A stretch of DNA of 6,747 nucleotides from Cellvibrionales bacterium (GTDB lineage: Bacteria; Pseudomonadota; Gammaproteobacteria; Pseudomonadales; JAHEGP01). A program made the translations under genes and the position numbers. This document shows positions 5,643 through 6,747 of the stretch, piece after piece. Within the stretch, counting starts at the first letter, position 1. Each line of letters begins with the position of its first letter. The stretch is from NCBI GenBank assembly GCA_024645065.1, contig JAHEGP010000013.1, positions 1 through 6,747 on the forward strand. Direction: 5' to 3'. The notes under the pieces are model-generated. The model was not told the origin of the DNA, made no database searches, and saw only the letters and a program-made list of their open reading frames with translations.

Positions 5643-6038
5643 ATGGAACAGAAAATCGCGACCGCGTGGCTTATGAATTCCCGCCGCATCCAGCAAACCC
5701 TGCTCGAACTATCGAGCCAGAAAGTTGCCAGCACTGATCGCCACATGGCCGTTATCGCCGCCCTGAAGCTGCTGCGAACGGAATACCAGGGGCAGAGCGT
5801 TAAGCAGGTGTGCGATACATTGGTTGATCTTCCCCAGAGTGAGCTGAACGGTTTGGCCCGACGTTTGCACCCGGTATTGTGTTCATTGCGGTTGCAGAAA
5901 TGGTTGAAGGCGTCTGGTCGGCAACAATACCTTGCGGAGAGCCCGGGACCTCGCGGCGCACTGGTGCGGCAGGTACTGTTGGATGACGACTCGATAGAGT
6001 TGGGCACGACAAGCCCCAACGGCGATCATTGGAACTAA
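5643..6038 (+). CDS. Conserved-looking hypothetical protein, 131 residues
   Basis: Not recognised. The ATG at 5643 is chosen because GAGAG (5630-5634) lies eight nt upstream and the candidate promoter leaves a short leader. An in-frame TTG at 5610 would fall only a few nt from the predicted transcript start. Seen: no signal peptide or membrane segment; a predicted soluble, largely helical basic protein with helices over about 3-25, 34-47, 53-63 and 65-90, several Arg/Lys-rich patches (for example around 75-95), and a C-terminal tail rich in acidic residues, glycine, asparagine and serine. A small DNA-, RNA- or protein-binding adaptor would fit, but this is inference. Promoter, ribosome-binding site and a strong terminator make it a complete monocistronic unit, which supports a real gene. 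Confidence 0.75.
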   Translation: MEQKIATAWLMNSRRIQQTLLELSSQKVASTDRHMAVIAALKLLRTEYQGQSVKQVCDTLVDLPQSELNGLARRLHPVLCSLRLQKWLKASGRQQYLAESPGPRGALVRQVLLDDDSIELGTTSPNGDHWN

Positions 6039-6074
6039 CGTTATCTACCAGCGAGCTCCAGGCATCGCTTTTCT

Positions 6075-6100
6075 GCCGGCCTTTGCGCCGGCTTTTTTTT
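6075..6100 (+). terminator. Strong Rho-independent terminator of the 5643-6038 gene
   Basis: A 6-bp GC stem GCCGGC (6075-6080) and GCCGGC (6087-6092) with loop CTTTGC is followed by eight T residues (6093-6100). It starts 36 nt after the stop codon. On the opposite strand no T-run follows the stem, so it acts for the plus-strand gene and not for the convergent 6167-6730 gene. Confidence 0.9.
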
Positions 6101-6126
6101 GCCCGGTGACTCGCGCAATCCAGGAT

Positions 6127-6148
6127 CGGGGCCGGCCGGCTTGCCCCG
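6127..6148. repeat. GC-rich inverted repeat between convergent genes
   Basis: CGGGGC (6127-6132) and GCCCCG (6143-6148) can pair around a 10-nt loop, itself containing repeated CCGGC units. It lies 18 nt past the stop of the minus-strand 6167-6730 gene. No T-run follows on either strand, so it is at most a weak or Rho-assisted end. Confidence 0.3.
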
Positions 6149-6166
6149 GGCACAGGGATTCTCTGG

Positions 6167-6730
6167 CTAGTGGCTGGCATCATTTTTACTGCGACGGGTG
6201 CTGCGGAACTTGCGCTTGATTATCACCGGGTCACCGATACTCCGTTTGACCTCGGTTTCCTGTACCAGCAAGCCATCGGCATCGACGTAATAACTCTGAA
6301 TGACGCGAGTGCCCTCATCAAGCGAACTTTCCACAATTAGCGTGTCCCCCTCCCAGGTACCAAAACGCACCGGGTCCTGTTTACGGCTGCCCCAGCCACT
6401 CAAGCTGACGGACGCGGCCCCCTGGTTGGGCACGAAAACCACAGGCTTGCCGATGTCAGGCCTGATAGCAAGTTGCGCTCCCTGCATTTTTAGCAGAAGC
6501 TTTTTCGCCTGCATCAGTGGCAGTGGCGTTTGCCATTGGGCCGGGCCGTCCGGATCTTTTTTCCACTCCAGGGCCGATTTCTTGTGGCTCTTTGAAGCTG
6601 CCTCGGACAGGATTGCTGTGACATCATCGCTGTTCTCGACATCCAGTTGCCATGGGCCAAATATGGTCGCCCCTGCGGCTAGAGAAGGCCCCAGCAGGAG
6701 AAACCAGCAAAGTACTGTCCTGAGCTGCAA
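6167..6730 (-). CDS. Exported protein of unknown function with signal peptide
   Basis: A 187-residue protein not assignable to a named family. Seen: a classical signal peptide, with Arg4 followed by a hydrophobic core (about 6-18) and a likely cleavage site after A-A-G-A near residue 21. The mature part starts F-G-P-W-Q-L-D. Alternating hydrophobic residues suggest beta structure, with WEGDTLIVESSLDEGTRVI at about 125-143 followed by YVDADGLLVQETEV, a pattern seen in several small secreted beta-rich bacterial proteins. The C-terminus is strongly basic (K-R-K-F-R-S-T-R-R-S-K). There are no cysteines in the mature part. The start must be TTG at 6730-6728: an in-frame TAA lies at 6736-6734 and no ATG or GTG occurs before the signal core. 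The Shine-Dalgarno is weak. Periplasmic or outer-surface location is inferred; function unknown. Confidence 0.8.
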   Translation of the reverse strand: MQLRTVLCWFLLLGPSLAAGATIFGPWQLDVENSDDVTAILSEAASKSHKKSALEWKKDPDGPAQWQTPLPLMQAKKLLLKMQGAQLAIRPDIGKPVVFVPNQGAASVSLSGWGSRKQDPVRFGTWEGDTLIVESSLDEGTRVIQSYYVDADGLLVQETEVKRSIGDPVIIKRKFRSTRRSKNDASH

Positions 6731-6747
6731 GATTTAGTCCGAGTCGG

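Noticed and set aside
5597..6019. Minus-strand open frame opposite the 131-residue gene
   Set aside because: It is rich in Ser, Arg and Cys, has no promoter or ribosome-binding site, and the plus-strand unit has all expected signals.
6300..6737. Plus-strand open frame opposite the exported 187-residue gene
   Set aside because: It is Ser/Pro/Cys-rich antisense shadow, whereas the minus strand encodes a clean signal peptide and beta-rich body.
1..6747. Mobile element, CRISPR array, tRNA or toxin-antitoxin system
   Set aside because: No direct repeat array, transposase or integrase motif, tRNA cloverleaf or small toxin/antitoxin gene pair was seen on either strand.

Overview
The window reads as ordinary chromosomal DNA of a gammaproteobacterium. 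The evidence is an E. coli-type glutamate-cysteine ligase (GshA), an ACP phosphodiesterase (AcpH), a DsbB-type quinone/thiol oxidoreductase and the N-terminus of an Rsd/AlgQ anti-sigma-70 factor. A DsbB-family gene next to rsd/algQ recalls the algQ-dsbH arrangement of Pseudomonas, so a Pseudomonas-like or marine Cellvibrio/Haliea-like relative is plausible. That placement is inference; no rRNA or other phylogenetic marker is present. I see no integrase, transposase, IS end, CRISPR array, tRNA or phage gene.

Layout. At the left edge, on the minus strand, is the 5' part of rsd/algQ (1-129) with its own sigma-70-like promoter. Upstream of it, also on the minus strand, lies a tightly packed set read from right to left: dsbB (1285-1794), lrgA-like (942-1301) and lrgB-like (241-945), with overlaps of 17 and 4 nt. 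After a 214-nt gap comes a second minus-strand pair, gshA (2593-4191, forced TTG start) and acpH (2009-2596), overlapping by an ATGA. A perfect palindromic terminator-like hairpin (4316-4334) separates gshA from a small exported two-cysteine protein of unknown function (4423-4722). This small gene is divergent from a plus-strand DUF924 gene (4788-5399). Next on the plus strand is a self-contained unit for an unrecognised 131-aa protein (5643-6038), with promoter, ribosome-binding site and a strong intrinsic terminator. It converges on an exported 187-aa protein of unknown function (6167-6730, minus), again with a forced TTG start.

How the genes fit together. A loose theme is thiol/redox and membrane energy state. 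DsbB recharges periplasmic disulfide formation using respiratory quinones, GshA starts glutathione synthesis, AcpH removes the thiol-bearing phosphopantetheine arm from acyl carrier protein, and LrgAB-type membrane proteins respond in other bacteria to energy and carbon state. The overlaps suggest coupled translation inside dsbB-lrgA-lrgB and gshA-acpH. A functional link between the two groups is only inference. I do not see a convincing new multi-gene system. The best novelty leads are the two gene pairings and the three proteins of unknown function.
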